This document shows positions 1-8,520 of a DNA stretch of 37,057 nucleotides, piece by piece. Numbering within the stretch: the first letter of the stretch is position 1; every line of letters begins with the position of its first letter. The position numbers and the translations under genes are program-made. The stretch is from the NCBI GenBank assembly GCA_020726365.1, contig DYSC01000003.1:1-37057 (forward strand), read 5' to 3'. Source of the DNA: Porphyromonas sp. Its GTDB lineage: Bacteria; Bacteroidota; Bacteroidia; Bacteroidales; Paludibacteraceae. The notes below the pieces were generated by a model. It saw only the letters and a list, made by a program, of their open reading frames with translations, did no database searches and was not told the DNA's origin.

Positions 1-26
1 AAACAATAAACAAAAAATAAGTTGGT

Positions 27-100
27 AACTTTACAAACCTTATAACTTTACAAACTTTACAAACCTTATAACTTTACAAACTTTATAACTTTACAAACTT
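27..100. repeat. AT-rich tandem array of TTTACAAAC units before prfC
   Basis: The nonamer TTTACAAAC occurs five times, starting at 30, 47, 56, 73 and 90. The spacings are 17, 9, 17 and 17 bp, with TTATAAC-type filler between the copies. The array ends a few bases before the prfC start codon, so it lies in the 5' leader or promoter. No TAnnTTTG box is visible here. It may be slippage-prone simple sequence or an operator array; nothing decides between these. Confidence 0.7.
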
Positions 101-106
101 AAAACA

Positions 107-1681
107 ATGTCTTTAGATACAGAAATACAACGCCGTCGTACGTTTGCCATTATCAGTCACCCCGATGCGGGTAAAACCACACTTACCGAAAAACTATTGC
201 TTTTTGGTGGTGCTATACATGTGGCAGGTGCCGTAAAGTCGAACAAAATAAAAAAAACAGCTACTTCCGACTGGATGGAGATTGAAAAGCAACGTGGAAT
301 TTCGGTTGCCACGTCGGTTATGGGTTTTGAGTACCGCGATTATAAAATTAATATTCTCGATACGCCTGGTCACCAGGACTTTGCCGAAGATACTTACCGC
401 ACATTAACGGCTGTTGATAGCGTTATTATTGTGGTGGATACCGCCAAAGGGGTGGAAGCTCAAACGCGTAAACTGATGAGCGTTTGTCGTATGCGCAACA
501 CGCCGGTAATGATTTTTGTAAACAAAATGGACCGTGAAGGTAAAGATGCGTTCGACTTGCTCGACGAACTCGAGGCTGAATTGGGCATCAATGTTCGTCC
601 GTTGAGTTGGCCTGTTAATCAGGGATTTGCATTTAAAGGTGTGTATAATATTTACAAAGATAACCTCGAATTGTACACGCCTAACAAACAAACTATCAGC
701 GAATCGATTAAGGTAGAAGTTGATAGCCCTGAGTTGGACGAATTGGTTGGTGAGCGCGATGCTGCCAAACTACGCGAAGATATGGAGTTGATTCATGGCG
801 TTTACGACGATTTTGATACCGAAAAATATTTAGCAGGACAGTTGGCACCTGTTTTTTTTGGTAGCGCACTGAATACTTTTGGCGTGAAAGAGTTGTTGGA
901 TTGTTTTGTAGAAATTGCTCCTTCGCCACGCCCCATAATGACTCAGGAGCGCGAAGTAAATCCGTACGAAGAAGCTTTTTCGGGTTTTGTGTTTAAAATT
1001 CATGCCAACATGGACCCGAACCACCGAAGCTGTATTGCTTTTATAAAAATTTGCTCCGGCAAGTTTGAGCGAAATGTAAACTACAAGCACGTCCGTCATA
1101 ATAAAATGATGCGTTTCTCATCGCCCACTGCTTTTATGGCTCAGAAAAAAGAAACGGTTGACGAGGCTTATGCCGGCGATATTGTAGGTTTACCCGATAC
1201 CGGAACTTTTAAAATTGGCGATACACTTACAGGAGGCGAAAATCTGCATTTCAAAGGAATCCCGAGTTTTTCACCCGAAATGTTTAAGTATATCGAAAAT
1301 GCCGACCCAATGAAAACCAAACAATTGGACAAAGGCATCAATCAGTTGATGGACGAAGGTGTTGCGCAGCTGTTTCACAATCAGTACAATAATCGTAAAA
1401 TTATTGGCACAGTCGGACAACTCCAGTTTGAGGTTATTCAATACCGTTTGTTGCACGAATATGGTGCACAGTGTCGTTGGGAGCCTATTTCGCTCTACAA
1501 AGCTTGTTGGATTGAAAGTGATGATGCTGTTGAATTAGATAACTTCAAAAAACGTAAAGCGCAATATATGGCTGTGGATAAAGAAGGACGCGATGTTTTT
1601 TTAGCCGATTCGGGCTACGTACTGCAAATGGCGCAAAACGATTTTAAGAATATTCGATTCCATTTCTCTTCAGAGTTTTAA
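107..1681 (+). CDS. prfC: Peptide chain release factor 3 (RF3)
   Basis: RF3 is a cytosolic translational GTPase that releases class I release factors from the ribosome after peptide hydrolysis. The 524-aa product has the usual length and domain order. The GTPase domain shows the P-loop SHPDAGKTT at residues 17-25, the G3 motif DTPGH near 87 and the G4 motif NKMD near 141. The stretch [13 protein letters not shown], which distinguishes RF3 from EF-G, is present. The C-terminal half fits the OB and EF-G-III-like domains. The start is the ATG directly after the TTTACAAAC repeat array. The gene runs convergently into rnr with about 125 bp between them, and its upstream neighbour is outside the window. 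I see nothing unusual in the protein. Confidence 0.96.
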   Translation: MSLDTEIQRRRTFAIISHPDAGKTTLTEKLLLFGGAIHVAGAVKSNKIKKTATSDWMEIEKQRGISVATSVMGFEYRDYKINILDTPGHQDFAEDTYRTLTAVDSVIIVVDTAKGVEAQTRKLMSVCRMRNTPVMIFVNKMDREGKDAFDLLDELEAELGINVRPLSWPVNQGFAFKGVYNIYKDNLELYTPNKQTISESIKVEVDSPELDELVGERDAAKLREDMELIHGVYDDFDTEKYLAGQLAPVFFGSALNTFGVKELLDCFVEIAPSPRPIMTQEREVNPYEEAFSGFVFKIHANMDPNHRSCIAFIKICSGKFERNVNYKHVRHNKMMRFSSPTAFMAQKKETVDEAYAGDIVGLPDTGTFKIGDTLTGGENLHFKGIPSFSPEMFKYIENADPMKTKQLDKGINQLMDEGVAQLFHNQYNNRKIIGTVGQLQFEVIQYRLLHEYGAQCRWEPISLYKACWIESDDAVELDNFKKRKAQYMAVDKEGRDVFLADSGYVLQMAQNDFKNIRFHFSSEF

Positions 1682-1770
1682 TTATGGTTTGAATGTTAAA
1701 TGAAAAACTGTTTGAAACAATTTATATAGTTGGTTTGTTTAAAAAATCAGATAAATTGATATGTTTTTTA

Positions 1771-1806
1771 AGTTCTCTCTCCTCCATGAGAGGGATAGAG
1801 TTAGGT
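1771..1806 (+). repeat. Dispersed AGTTC...TTAGGT repeat, copy 1
   Basis: This element opens with AGTTCTCTCTCC, has CATGAGAGGG in the middle and closes with GTTAGGT. The two halves can pair partly (CTCTC with GAGAG). Related copies lie at 17123-17162 and 19478-19505 in inverse orientation, with a fragment at 20657-20668. By eye this copy and the reverse complement of 17123-17162 match at about 23 of 36 positions. Its right edge touches the stop codon of rnr. It lies between convergent genes, so a terminator role is possible but unproven. Confidence 0.55.
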
Positions 1807-3947
1807 CAAGCTATTACAAAATCCAATTGCTTTTTATCCAAATTAGCCCGAGCTACTTTTACAGTAATTTCGTCGCCCAATTGGTAGCGCTTGTGGTATC
1901 GACGACCAACGAGACAATAGTTTTTATCGTCGAAAGTGTAATAATCATCGTCCAAATCGCGTATAGGAATCATACCTTCGCATTTATTGGCAACAAGTTC
2001 TACATACACGCCCCATTCGGTAATGCCCGAAATTACGCCATCGAACACTTCACCAATATATGCCGCCATAAATTCTACCTGCTTGTACTTTATCGAAGCT
2101 CGCTCGGCATTCGAAGCCAATTGCTCCATGTCCGAACTGTGCTGACAGTATTCTTCGTATTCCTGTTGGTTTACATTTTTTCCACCCGAAATATATTTTT
2201 CGAGCAAACGATGCACCATCATATCAGGGTAACGACGAATGGGTGATGTGAAATGCGTATAAAAATCGAATGCTAATCCGTAATGTCCAATATTTTCTGT
2301 CGAATACACCGCTTTTGCCATAGAGCGAATAGCCAATGTCTCAATCAGATTTTGCTCTTTCTTACCTTGTACTTCGTCCAACAAATGATTAATGGACGAA
2401 GAAACCGCCGTATTTTTACCCGAAATTTTCAGGTTATAACCAAATCGTTTTATAAACTGTGAGAAATTTTGCAACTTATCGGGATTTGGCAAATCGTGAA
2501 TACGGTACACAAATGTTTTGGCTTTCAACCCTTTGCCTGGCTTGCCCACATGCGTAGCAGCCGTTTTATTTGCCAGCAACATAAATTCTTCAATCAGTTT
2601 GTTGGAATCTTTTTGTTCTTTGAAGAAAACTGACGTTGGTTTACCCTTATCGTCAATTTCGAACCTTACCTCTACCCTATCGAAAGCAATAGCACCCGAT
2701 GCAAAACGTTTTTCGCGCAGCATTTTAGCCATTTTATCCAACTGCAATATTTCTTCAGCAAAATCACCTTTACCTGTTTCAATCACTTGTTGTGCCTCTT
2801 CGTAAGTAAAACGGCGGTCGCTGCACGTAACTGTTTTGGCAATTTCGTATTTTTGAACTTCGGCATTGTCGTTCATTTCAAAAATAACCGAATAAGTTAG
2901 TTTTTCCTCATTAGGACGAAGCGAACAAATACCGTTCGACAGATGCTCCGGCAACATAGGAATGGTGCGATCGACCAAATAAACCGACGTAGCCCTTTCT
3001 TGTGCTTCGCGCTCGATAATACTTCCCTGTCGGACGTAATGCGTTACATCGGCAATATGAACACCCACTTCCCACAACCCATTCGGGAGCTTTCGCAGCG
3101 AAAGCGCATCGTCAAAATCTTTGGCATCGCGGGGGTCAATGGTAAATGTAGTAACTTTACGCATATCAATGCGTTTGGCAATTTCGGCAGGCGTAATGCC
3201 CGCATCCATTTTTTCGGCAGCAGCTTCTACATCAGCCGGATATTTATACGGCAAACCAAATTCCGCTAAAATAGCGTGCATTTCAACTGTGTTATCTCCT
3301 TTTTCGCCCAACACATCAATTACTTCACCGACAGGATTTTTGAGGTTAGGCTCCCACTCCATCAATTTCACAACAGCTTTCTGACCATTTTTACCGCCAT
3401 TAAGTTTTGCTTTTGGAATAAAAATATCAGTAGTGAGGGCTTTATTGTCCGATATTAAAAAGGCAAAATTATCCGATACCTGCAAAATACCAACAAAAGT
3501 ATCTTTGGCTCGCTTAATAATTTCAACAACCTCACCTTCGGGAGTCTGACTCTTACGTCGGGCATACAGAAATACTTTTACTTTATCGTTGAGTAATGCA
3601 TGGTTCGTTTTTCTTTCAGGAATAAACACCAATTCACCACCATCGTCGGGCAAAAGAAAAGTTTTAACTCCCTGTCGTTCAATAACTCCTGTAATATAAC
3701 CACCGCGCGAATTTACCTTAAATTTACCTCGCGCAATTTCGACCAAAAAATCCTCTTCCAAAAGCTCATAAAGCAATTGATTGATAAAAATTCGCTGCGA
3801 TTCGGATTTAATATTTAACAGAGATGAAATTTGTTTGTAATTGAAAGTACCTTCGGGTTGTTCGTTGAAGATATTGATAATACTGCGTACCAACTCCGAT
3901 TTGCGGGTGCGGGTGCTGCTGTTAGTTTTTTGTTTATTCTTTCTCAT
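1806..3947 (-). CDS. rnr: Ribonuclease R (RNB/VacB family 3'-5' exoribonuclease)
   Basis: RNase R is a processive 3'-5' hydrolase that degrades structured RNA in the cytosol. The 713-aa product carries an N-terminal winged-helix segment (about 15-75), cold-shock/OB domains (about 80-220), the RNB catalytic domain and a C-terminal S1 domain (about 630-710). The RNB domain shows the metal-binding motif TIDPRDAKDFDDALS near residues 270-284. Further RNB landmarks are VGVHIADVTHYV, DRTIPMLPE and HYGLAFDFYTHFTSPIRRYPD. The basic Ser/Thr-rich start (MRKNKQKTNSS) suits an RNA-binding protein. The stop codon lies at the edge of the dispersed repeat at 1771-1806, and the protein ends within a few residues of the S1 fold (LDFVIA). 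A short original C-terminal tail could therefore have been lost. No good TAnnTTTG box precedes it; TACCTTTA at 3953-3960 is the nearest match. Confidence 0.95.
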   Translation of the reverse strand: MRKNKQKTNSSTRTRKSELVRSIINIFNEQPEGTFNYKQISSLLNIKSESQRIFINQLLYELLEEDFLVEIARGKFKVNSRGGYITGVIERQGVKTFLLPDDGGELVFIPERKTNHALLNDKVKVFLYARRKSQTPEGEVVEIIKRAKDTFVGILQVSDNFAFLISDNKALTTDIFIPKAKLNGGKNGQKAVVKLMEWEPNLKNPVGEVIDVLGEKGDNTVEMHAILAEFGLPYKYPADVEAAAEKMDAGITPAEIAKRIDMRKVTTFTIDPRDAKDFDDALSLRKLPNGLWEVGVHIADVTHYVRQGSIIEREAQERATSVYLVDRTIPMLPEHLSNGICSLRPNEEKLTYSVIFEMNDNAEVQKYEIAKTVTCSDRRFTYEEAQQVIETGKGDFAEEILQLDKMAKMLREKRFASGAIAFDRVEVRFEIDDKGKPTSVFFKEQKDSNKLIEEFMLLANKTAATHVGKPGKGLKAKTFVYRIHDLPNPDKLQNFSQFIKRFGYNLKISGKNTAVSSSINHLLDEVQGKKEQNLIETLAIRSMAKAVYSTENIGHYGLAFDFYTHFTSPIRRYPDMMVHRLLEKYISGGKNVNQQEYEEYCQHSSDMEQLASNAERASIKYKQVEFMAAYIGEVFDGVISGITEWGVYVELVANKCEGMIPIRDLDDDYYTFDDKNYCLVGRRYHKRYQLGDEITVKVARANLDKKQLDFVIA

Positions 3948-3962
3948 ATTGATAAAGGTAGA

Positions 3963-4024
3963 AATTAAGAATTAAGAATTAGTTCATTATTTCATCACAT
4001 TGACTTATCATCACATCATCACAT
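3963..4024. repeat. Short tandem repeats: 7-bp AATTAAG and 8-bp CATCACAT units
   Basis: Two simple repeats fill the gap between rnr and the glycosyltransferase. AATTAAG is repeated at 3963-3981. CATCACAT occurs at 3993, 4009 and 4017, with a diverged 8-bp unit (TGACTTAT) between the first two. The array stops just before the stop codon of the minus-strand glycosyltransferase. The units are far too short for a CRISPR and have no spacers. Confidence 0.7.
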
Positions 4025-4027
4025 CAT

Positions 4028-5197
4028 TTACTTCCACACTATCTGTTTTGATTTTGATCCTATCCTGCCTAATGTTACCAAATACAGGCTTACAAGCGGT
4101 AAGTATATATCAAAAACAAATAAGGAGAGGAAATAGTTTCGACCACCGAAATGTTTCGATGACTTGTTGATTATAATTAACTGACTCACAGTCCGAACCA
4201 AAAATAAAGTTCCGACGGTAATCATCGATATTAAATTTCCAAAAATTAAAACTATAATAAAGGATAAATAAAACAAGCCACGCATGGCAGGCTCCAACGA
4301 AAGTCGGAATTTACTTTTTGCATTGTAAAACGATGAAACAGAGAGATGGCGTTCTTTTTGAAACATCCATTTGCGCAGTGTTTTGTTTGGTTCTGACCAT
4401 GTTACACTTTCGGGTGATATTTCCACCTTGGTATTGAACTTATTAGCAGCAGCATTCACCATTAAATCGTCGTCACCTGAGCGTAAATGTAGGTTCGAAG
4501 CAAAGCCTTTCATGCGGAAAAATACATCTTTGCGATAAGCCATATTTCGCCCTACACCCATATACGGTTTGCCTTTGAGCGCATAACCCAAATATTGCAA
4601 CGCAATGAATAGCGTATCGTAGGTTATTAAGCGATTAACAGCCGTTTTTTCTGTTAAATAAGGACCATAACCCAATACAAATTCCACTCCCTGATTAAAA
4701 TTACGTGCCATATTAGTAATCCACGCTTTGCTTTCGGGCATACAATCAGCATCCGAAAGCAATATCCAATCGTATTTGGCAGCTTTTATGCCAAGAGTAA
4801 GCGCTAATTTTTTGGTACTGAAGTTGGTAGCCCCATAAGGTACAAAAGTGGAGCGAAGTTTGGGATACACTTCTTTCATATTGGTCAATAAAAGCTCCGA
4901 ATCGTCGGTAGAACCATCGTTTACCACTATTATTTCGAATTCGGGATAATCCTGATCCAAAAAATACGGCAGAAATTTACGTAAATTGTCAGCTTCGTCG
5001 CGCGCACAAATAACCACCGACACTCCCGGCTGCGACGATTGAAGACCAGTGTTCGATTTTTTTAGTTTTCGTTGGTACGATAAAACGCCATTTATATAGC
5101 GAAAATAAAAATAAAGCTGATAGAAAAAGGCAATAAAAAACAAACCAAGTAAAATAAGCTCGAAAACGGTGAATTCGATATTGGCAATATACATCAT
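4028..5197 (-). CDS. Membrane-anchored family 2 glycosyltransferase
   Basis: This 389-aa protein has an N-terminal membrane helix (about 8-32), a cytoplasmic GT-A catalytic domain and two or three C-terminal hydrophobic segments (about 310-380). GT2 motifs are in order: VSVVICARDEADN, the nucleotide-binding VVNDGSTDDS, the DxD motif in LLSDADCMP, an acidic GDDDLMVNAA segment and QKERH at the position of the usual (Q/R)xxRW. The fold resembles processive or lipid-linked sugar transferases of the cell envelope. Donor and acceptor cannot be read from the sequence. It has its own minus-strand -7 box about 60 bp upstream and no polysaccharide cluster around it, which suggests a housekeeping envelope role. 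MM at the start leaves two adjacent possible start codons. Confidence 0.85.
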   Translation of the reverse strand: MMYIANIEFTVFELILLGLFFIAFFYQLYFYFRYINGVLSYQRKLKKSNTGLQSSQPGVSVVICARDEADNLRKFLPYFLDQDYPEFEIIVVNDGSTDDSELLLTNMKEVYPKLRSTFVPYGATNFSTKKLALTLGIKAAKYDWILLSDADCMPESKAWITNMARNFNQGVEFVLGYGPYLTEKTAVNRLITYDTLFIALQYLGYALKGKPYMGVGRNMAYRKDVFFRMKGFASNLHLRSGDDDLMVNAAANKFNTKVEISPESVTWSEPNKTLRKWMFQKERHLSVSSFYNAKSKFRLSLEPAMRGLFYLSFIIVLIFGNLISMITVGTLFLVRTVSQLIIINKSSKHFGGRNYFLSLFVFDIYLPLVSLYLVTLGRIGSKSKQIVWK

Positions 5198-5254
5198 AAG
5201 ATAGTATTATTCAATATGTTAATAGTATAATTAGTCATTGTTTTTACAAAAGCA

Positions 5255-5262
5255 CAAAGGTA
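5255..5262 (-). promoter_or_regulatory. Bacteroidota -7 box for the glycosyltransferase
   Basis: The minus strand reads TACCTTTG, matching the Bacteroidota TAnnTTTG -7 consensus, 58 bp before the start codon. A plus-strand TACTTTTG lies close by at 5275-5282, so the region may be bidirectional. Confidence 0.6.
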
Positions 5263-5372
5263 AGCATTTATTTTTACTTTTGTGGAATATAGCCTTGTGA
5301 GTTTATTAACAGTATGTAATAGTTGTAAAGGGAAATATAAATCAGGGTATCAATTTAATGTTCAAAAAATAT

Positions 5373-5380
5373 TACCTTTG
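5373..5380 (+). promoter_or_regulatory. Bacteroidota -7 box for cca
   Basis: TACCTTTG matches TAnnTTTG and lies 41 bp before the cca start codon. Confidence 0.65.
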
Positions 5381-5421
5381 CAGGTCAAAACACAAATTGA
5401 TTTTTTCTCAAATTATTAATA

Positions 5422-6822
5422 ATGAAAGAATTTTTACAAGATAAAATATTTGAAATCATATCGCGTGTTGCCGATGAACAACAAAAAGAATGTTATGTGA
5501 TAGGAGGATTTGTGCGCGATATTTTTTTGAAACGACCATCCAAAGATATTGACGTAGTTATATTGGGGAGCGGTATTGAGCTTGCCGGATTTGTGGCGGC
5601 CGAATTGGGCAAAAAAGCAAAACTGACTGTTTTTAAGAACTTTGGAACTGCACAAATCAAATTTAAAGACCTCGAAGTTGAATTTGTGGGCGCCCGTAAA
5701 GAATCGTATATGCGCGATTCGCGTAAACCTATTGTAGAAGACGGAACGCTCGAAGACGACCAAAATCGCCGCGATTTCACCATCAACGCTATGGCCATTT
5801 GTTTGAATAAGAGTCGTTTTGGCGAGTTGGTCGATCCATTCAACAGCATGAACGACCTGAAAAACTTTGTTATTCGCACACCACTTAATCCCGATATTAC
5901 TTTTTCGGACGATCCGCTTCGCATGATGCGTGGCATACGTTTTTCGGCTCAGTTAGGTTTTTTTTTAGAGGAAAACACTTTCGATGCTATTGCCCGAAAC
6001 AAAGAACGCATTGGCATAATTTCGAGTGAACGTATTGCCGACGAATTAAACAAAATAATGATGTCGCGTAAACCTTCGGTAGGTTTTATTTTACTTGAAA
6101 AAACAGGCTTACTCGAATTGATTTTCCCTGAAGTATTAGCGCTCAAAGGAGCTGAAACCAAAGATGGCATAGGGCATAAAGATAATTTTTACCATACATT
6201 AGCTGTTTTAGACGGACTTTGCCAACATACTGATAATCTGTGGCTTCGCTGGGCTGCTTTGTTGCACGACATTGGCAAACCGCGCACCAAACGTTTTGAC
6301 CCTCGTTTAGGATGGACGTTTCATAACCATAATTTTGTAGGTGAAAAAATGATTCCGGAGATATTCAGACGATTGAAATTGCCTACAAACGAAAAAATGC
6401 GCTTTGTTCAGAAAATGGTAAACCTACACATGCGTCCCATTGTGCTTAGCGAGGAAGAAGTTACCGATTCGGCTGTACGACGTTTGCTTTTCGATGCGGG
6501 TGATGATATTGATGAATTAATGATGCTCTGTGAGGCTGATATCACGTCGAAAAATCAGGAAAAAGTAAAGCGTTTTAAATCTAATTTTCAACTTGTTCGT
6601 AAAAAATTAAAAGAAATTGAAGATAAGGATCGAGTTCGAAATTTTCAACCACCGGTGAGCGGTAAGGAAATTATGGAAACCTTTCAGCTTCCTGCCTGCG
6701 CTACTGTGGGCGATATTAAAATGCGGATAAAGGACGCTATTTTAGATGGAATAATACCGAACGAATACGATGCGGCAATAAAATATATGCACATAGTAGC
6801 AAAAGAAATGGGACTCGTTTAA
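5422..6822 (+). CDS. cca: CCA-adding tRNA nucleotidyltransferase with HD domain
   Basis: The enzyme adds or repairs the 3'-CCA end of tRNAs from CTP and ATP without a nucleic acid template. The 466-aa product has the class II nucleotidyltransferase head: GGFVRD near residues 29-34, then the catalytic carboxylates in KDIDVVILG. It is followed by RRDFTINAMA and the neck motif DPLRMMRGIRF. An HD domain begins near residue 270 with LRWAALLHDIGKP, consistent with phosphohydrolase activity on the tRNA end. An annotator could call it poly(A) polymerase. The head motifs suit a CCA enzyme, and a single essential copy with an HD domain is usual in Bacteroidota, but the specificity is inferred. The gene is convergent with the GNAT gene, and the shared terminator begins inside its last codons. 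Confidence 0.92.
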   Translation: MKEFLQDKIFEIISRVADEQQKECYVIGGFVRDIFLKRPSKDIDVVILGSGIELAGFVAAELGKKAKLTVFKNFGTAQIKFKDLEVEFVGARKESYMRDSRKPIVEDGTLEDDQNRRDFTINAMAICLNKSRFGELVDPFNSMNDLKNFVIRTPLNPDITFSDDPLRMMRGIRFSAQLGFFLEENTFDAIARNKERIGIISSERIADELNKIMMSRKPSVGFILLEKTGLLELIFPEVLALKGAETKDGIGHKDNFYHTLAVLDGLCQHTDNLWLRWAALLHDIGKPRTKRFDPRLGWTFHNHNFVGEKMIPEIFRRLKLPTNEKMRFVQKMVNLHMRPIVLSEEEVTDSAVRRLLFDAGDDIDELMMLCEADITSKNQEKVKRFKSNFQLVRKKLKEIEDKDRVRNFQPPVSGKEIMETFQLPACATVGDIKMRIKDAILDGIIPNEYDAAIKYMHIVAKEMGLV

Positions 6823-6840
6823 GCCCCATTTTTTATTTAT
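6806..6840. terminator. Terminator hairpin between cca and the GNAT gene
   Basis: AAATGGG (6806-6812) pairs with CCCATTT (6825-6831) across a 12-nt loop, and T-rich sequence follows. The stem includes the cca stop region, so it would end cca transcription. On the other strand it overlaps the 3' end of the acetyltransferase gene. Confidence 0.7.
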
Positions 6841-7382
6841 GTTTTTTTCGGATCGTATTTATATACTTCTTTGTAAAGCGTATTTTTAATTTGATTAAAA
6901 TGCTTATTGGTATAATGATAATCGTTGGACATAATGAGCATCGATATCATAGCCGAACCCCCTTCGTAGGGTGGCTGCATGTAAAAATTGGTAGTCATAT
7001 AAAATCCCAAACGTTCGTAAAAATGTATTCGCTGACTGGCAACTAACGAACGAGGCGTCTCGGTTTCGACAACCACCGGCAATTCGGTAGTCGCCAAAAA
7101 CTCTTTAATTACAGTTGTACCAATACCCCTGTTTCTAAAATCGGGATGAATGGCAAAATGCTCCACATACACAAACTTTTCGAATTTCCAATAATTAAGT
7201 AATCCTACAAACTCGCCTTCGGATTTTACCGAAAAACAATTAAAAGCAGGTTTTTTGTTGAAAACAGTTTCGGATCCTGCCCATGTTCTTCGTTGGTAAG
7301 ATGGGAATGCGCTGTTGTATAAATCGTATACTTCCTCAAAATTGGGGTCGTATACATTCTCTATTTTGTGTAAGCTTATCAT
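6837..7382 (-). CDS. GNAT-family N-acetyltransferase
   Basis: This cytosolic acetyl-CoA-dependent acyltransferase of unknown substrate has 181 aa from the chosen start. The acetyl-CoA-binding motif A is seen as FAIHPDFRNRGIGTTVIKEF, preceded by the beta-4 strand FVYVEHFAI and followed by the motif B region HFYERLGFYM. I chose the ATG at 7382 (MISLHKIENVYD). An upstream ATG at 7421 would lie in front of the minus-strand -7 box at 7401-7408 and so outside the transcript. The gene is alone on its strand, convergent with cca. No toxin-antitoxin partner or resistance context is visible. Substrates of GNAT proteins cannot be deduced from sequence at this level. Confidence 0.85.
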   Translation of the reverse strand: MISLHKIENVYDPNFEEVYDLYNSAFPSYQRRTWAGSETVFNKKPAFNCFSVKSEGEFVGLLNYWKFEKFVYVEHFAIHPDFRNRGIGTTVIKEFLATTELPVVVETETPRSLVASQRIHFYERLGFYMTTNFYMQPPYEGGSAMISMLIMSNDYHYTNKHFNQIKNTLYKEVYKYDPKKT

Positions 7383-7400
7383 GGTGTATGTTTTTTGCAA

Positions 7401-7408
7401 CAAAAATA
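7401..7408 (-). promoter_or_regulatory. Bacteroidota -7 box for the GNAT gene
   Basis: The minus strand reads TATTTTTG, 19 bp before the ATG at 7382. It is the main reason for preferring that start. Confidence 0.6.
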
Positions 7409-7656
7409 CGATTTTATACAATTAAAAAAAATAATCAATGCCAAAAAACAATCATTAGAGATAAACTTATCGAATTTATTGGTGATAATGCTACAAAACG
7501 TATTAATTTTGCAGGTAGCCATGCACATGGGTTAAAGAAGAATGAGGAGGGCGAAAGAGGAAGGATTCCATGCTATTTTATACAATTTTATAGATAAACC
7601 GGACTTTGCTTAACGTTATTTCCGATTGTGCGTAGGGAAGTTTCTGTATTTAATTG
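7409..7656. other. Intergenic region with a purine-rich tract
   Basis: I see no convincing gene here. A weakly protein-like plus-strand frame runs through about 7430-7595 but lacks a family signature. TAATTTTG at 7504-7511 could be an extra plus-strand -7 box. Bases 7534-7566 form an almost pure A/G tract. These features may be remnants or promoter DNA for the downstream hydrolase. Confidence 0.4.
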
Positions 7657-7664
7657 TAATTTTG
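7657..7664 (+). promoter_or_regulatory. Bacteroidota -7 box for the YycJ-like gene
   Basis: TAATTTTG matches TAnnTTTG and lies 26 bp before the ATG of the metallo-hydrolase. Confidence 0.6.
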
Positions 7665-7690
7665 TAAGTTGAAAAAAAATAATGTAATAT

Positions 7691-8497
7691 ATGGATAAAT
7701 TGCGCTTTCAGAGTTTTGCAAGCGGTAGTAGTGGAAATTGTTATTATATAGGAAATGTATCGCAAGGAATTTTGATCGATGCCGGAATAGGAGTAAAGAC
7801 CATACGTAAATGTTTGAGAAATATTGGATTGGATTTTGAAAATATATTGGGTGTTTTTGTAACTCACGATCATGCCGATCATATTAAGTCGGTGGGTGTG
7901 TTGGGCGAAAAATACAATATACCTATCTATAGTACCGAATTGGTGCATCAAGGTATTGCACGCAACTATGGTGTAACCGAGAAATTATTTCAAAGTAAAC
8001 GTTTTATCGAAAAAAATAATGCTTTTACAATAGGTGATTTTACCGTTACGGCGTTTCTGGTATCGCACGATGCTACTGATAATGTGGGCTATACGGTTGA
8101 ATACAAAGGTAAACGATTTGTTTTTGCAACCGACTTAGGATATGTAGGGGAGGAGGCAGCTATGCATTTGGAACAGGCTAATTATATGGTGTTTGAGGCT
8201 AATTACGATGAGCAAATGCTCGATGGAGGCATGTATCCTCCGCATTTGAAATTGCGCATTAAAGCCGATACAGGACATCTTAGCAATACGCAGTGTGGTA
8301 TGTTTTTGGCTAAAACGTACAAAGAGCATTTGAAATATGTATTTTTATGCCATTTAAGTCGCGAAAATAATATGCCGGATATTGCATTTGAAACGGTAAA
8401 GAGCTTTTTAGACGATAAAAATATTGTTGTTGGTCAGGACGTTGAGTTGATTACTTTAAACAGATATATTCCTTCTGAATTATACATTTTCGATTGA
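7691..8497 (+). CDS. YycJ-like metallo-beta-lactamase-fold hydrolase
   Basis: This 268-aa protein belongs to the metallo-beta-lactamase superfamily, YycJ/WalJ branch. The dinuclear metal motif HxHxDH is present as THDHADH near residue 58. Later ligands are in FLVSHDATDNVGY, FATDLGY, GHLSNTQCG and CHLSRENN; the last two are typical of the YycJ group. The N-terminal SFASGSSGNCYYIG also fits that group. YycJ proteins are cytosolic and have been linked to DNA repair or exonuclease activity and, in Firmicutes, to the WalRK locus. No such two-component neighbour is present here. The stop overlaps a possible TTG of the next frame, and the next ATG follows 23 bp later, so the two genes are probably cotranscribed. 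Confidence 0.88.
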   Translation: MDKLRFQSFASGSSGNCYYIGNVSQGILIDAGIGVKTIRKCLRNIGLDFENILGVFVTHDHADHIKSVGVLGEKYNIPIYSTELVHQGIARNYGVTEKLFQSKRFIEKNNAFTIGDFTVTAFLVSHDATDNVGYTVEYKGKRFVFATDLGYVGEEAAMHLEQANYMVFEANYDEQMLDGGMYPPHLKLRIKADTGHLSNTQCGMFLAKTYKEHLKYVFLCHLSRENNMPDIAFETVKSFLDDKNIVVGQDVELITLNRYIPSELYIFD

Positions 8498-8520
8498 TAA
8501 ATATTCAATTTTACGGATTT

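Noticed and set aside
2518-3384. Plus-strand open frames across rnr
   Set aside because: They are antisense shadows of the RNB domain, have no family signature and share its codon pattern in reverse.
3993-4024. CATCACAT array as a CRISPR
   Set aside because: Units are 8 bp, contiguous and without spacers, and no cas genes are nearby; it is simple tandem sequence.
5493-6170. Minus-strand frames inside cca
   Set aside because: They are mirror frames of conserved nucleotidyltransferase codons with no start context.
7383-7421. Longer start for the GNAT protein
   Set aside because: The upstream ATG precedes the -7 box at 7401-7408 on the minus strand.
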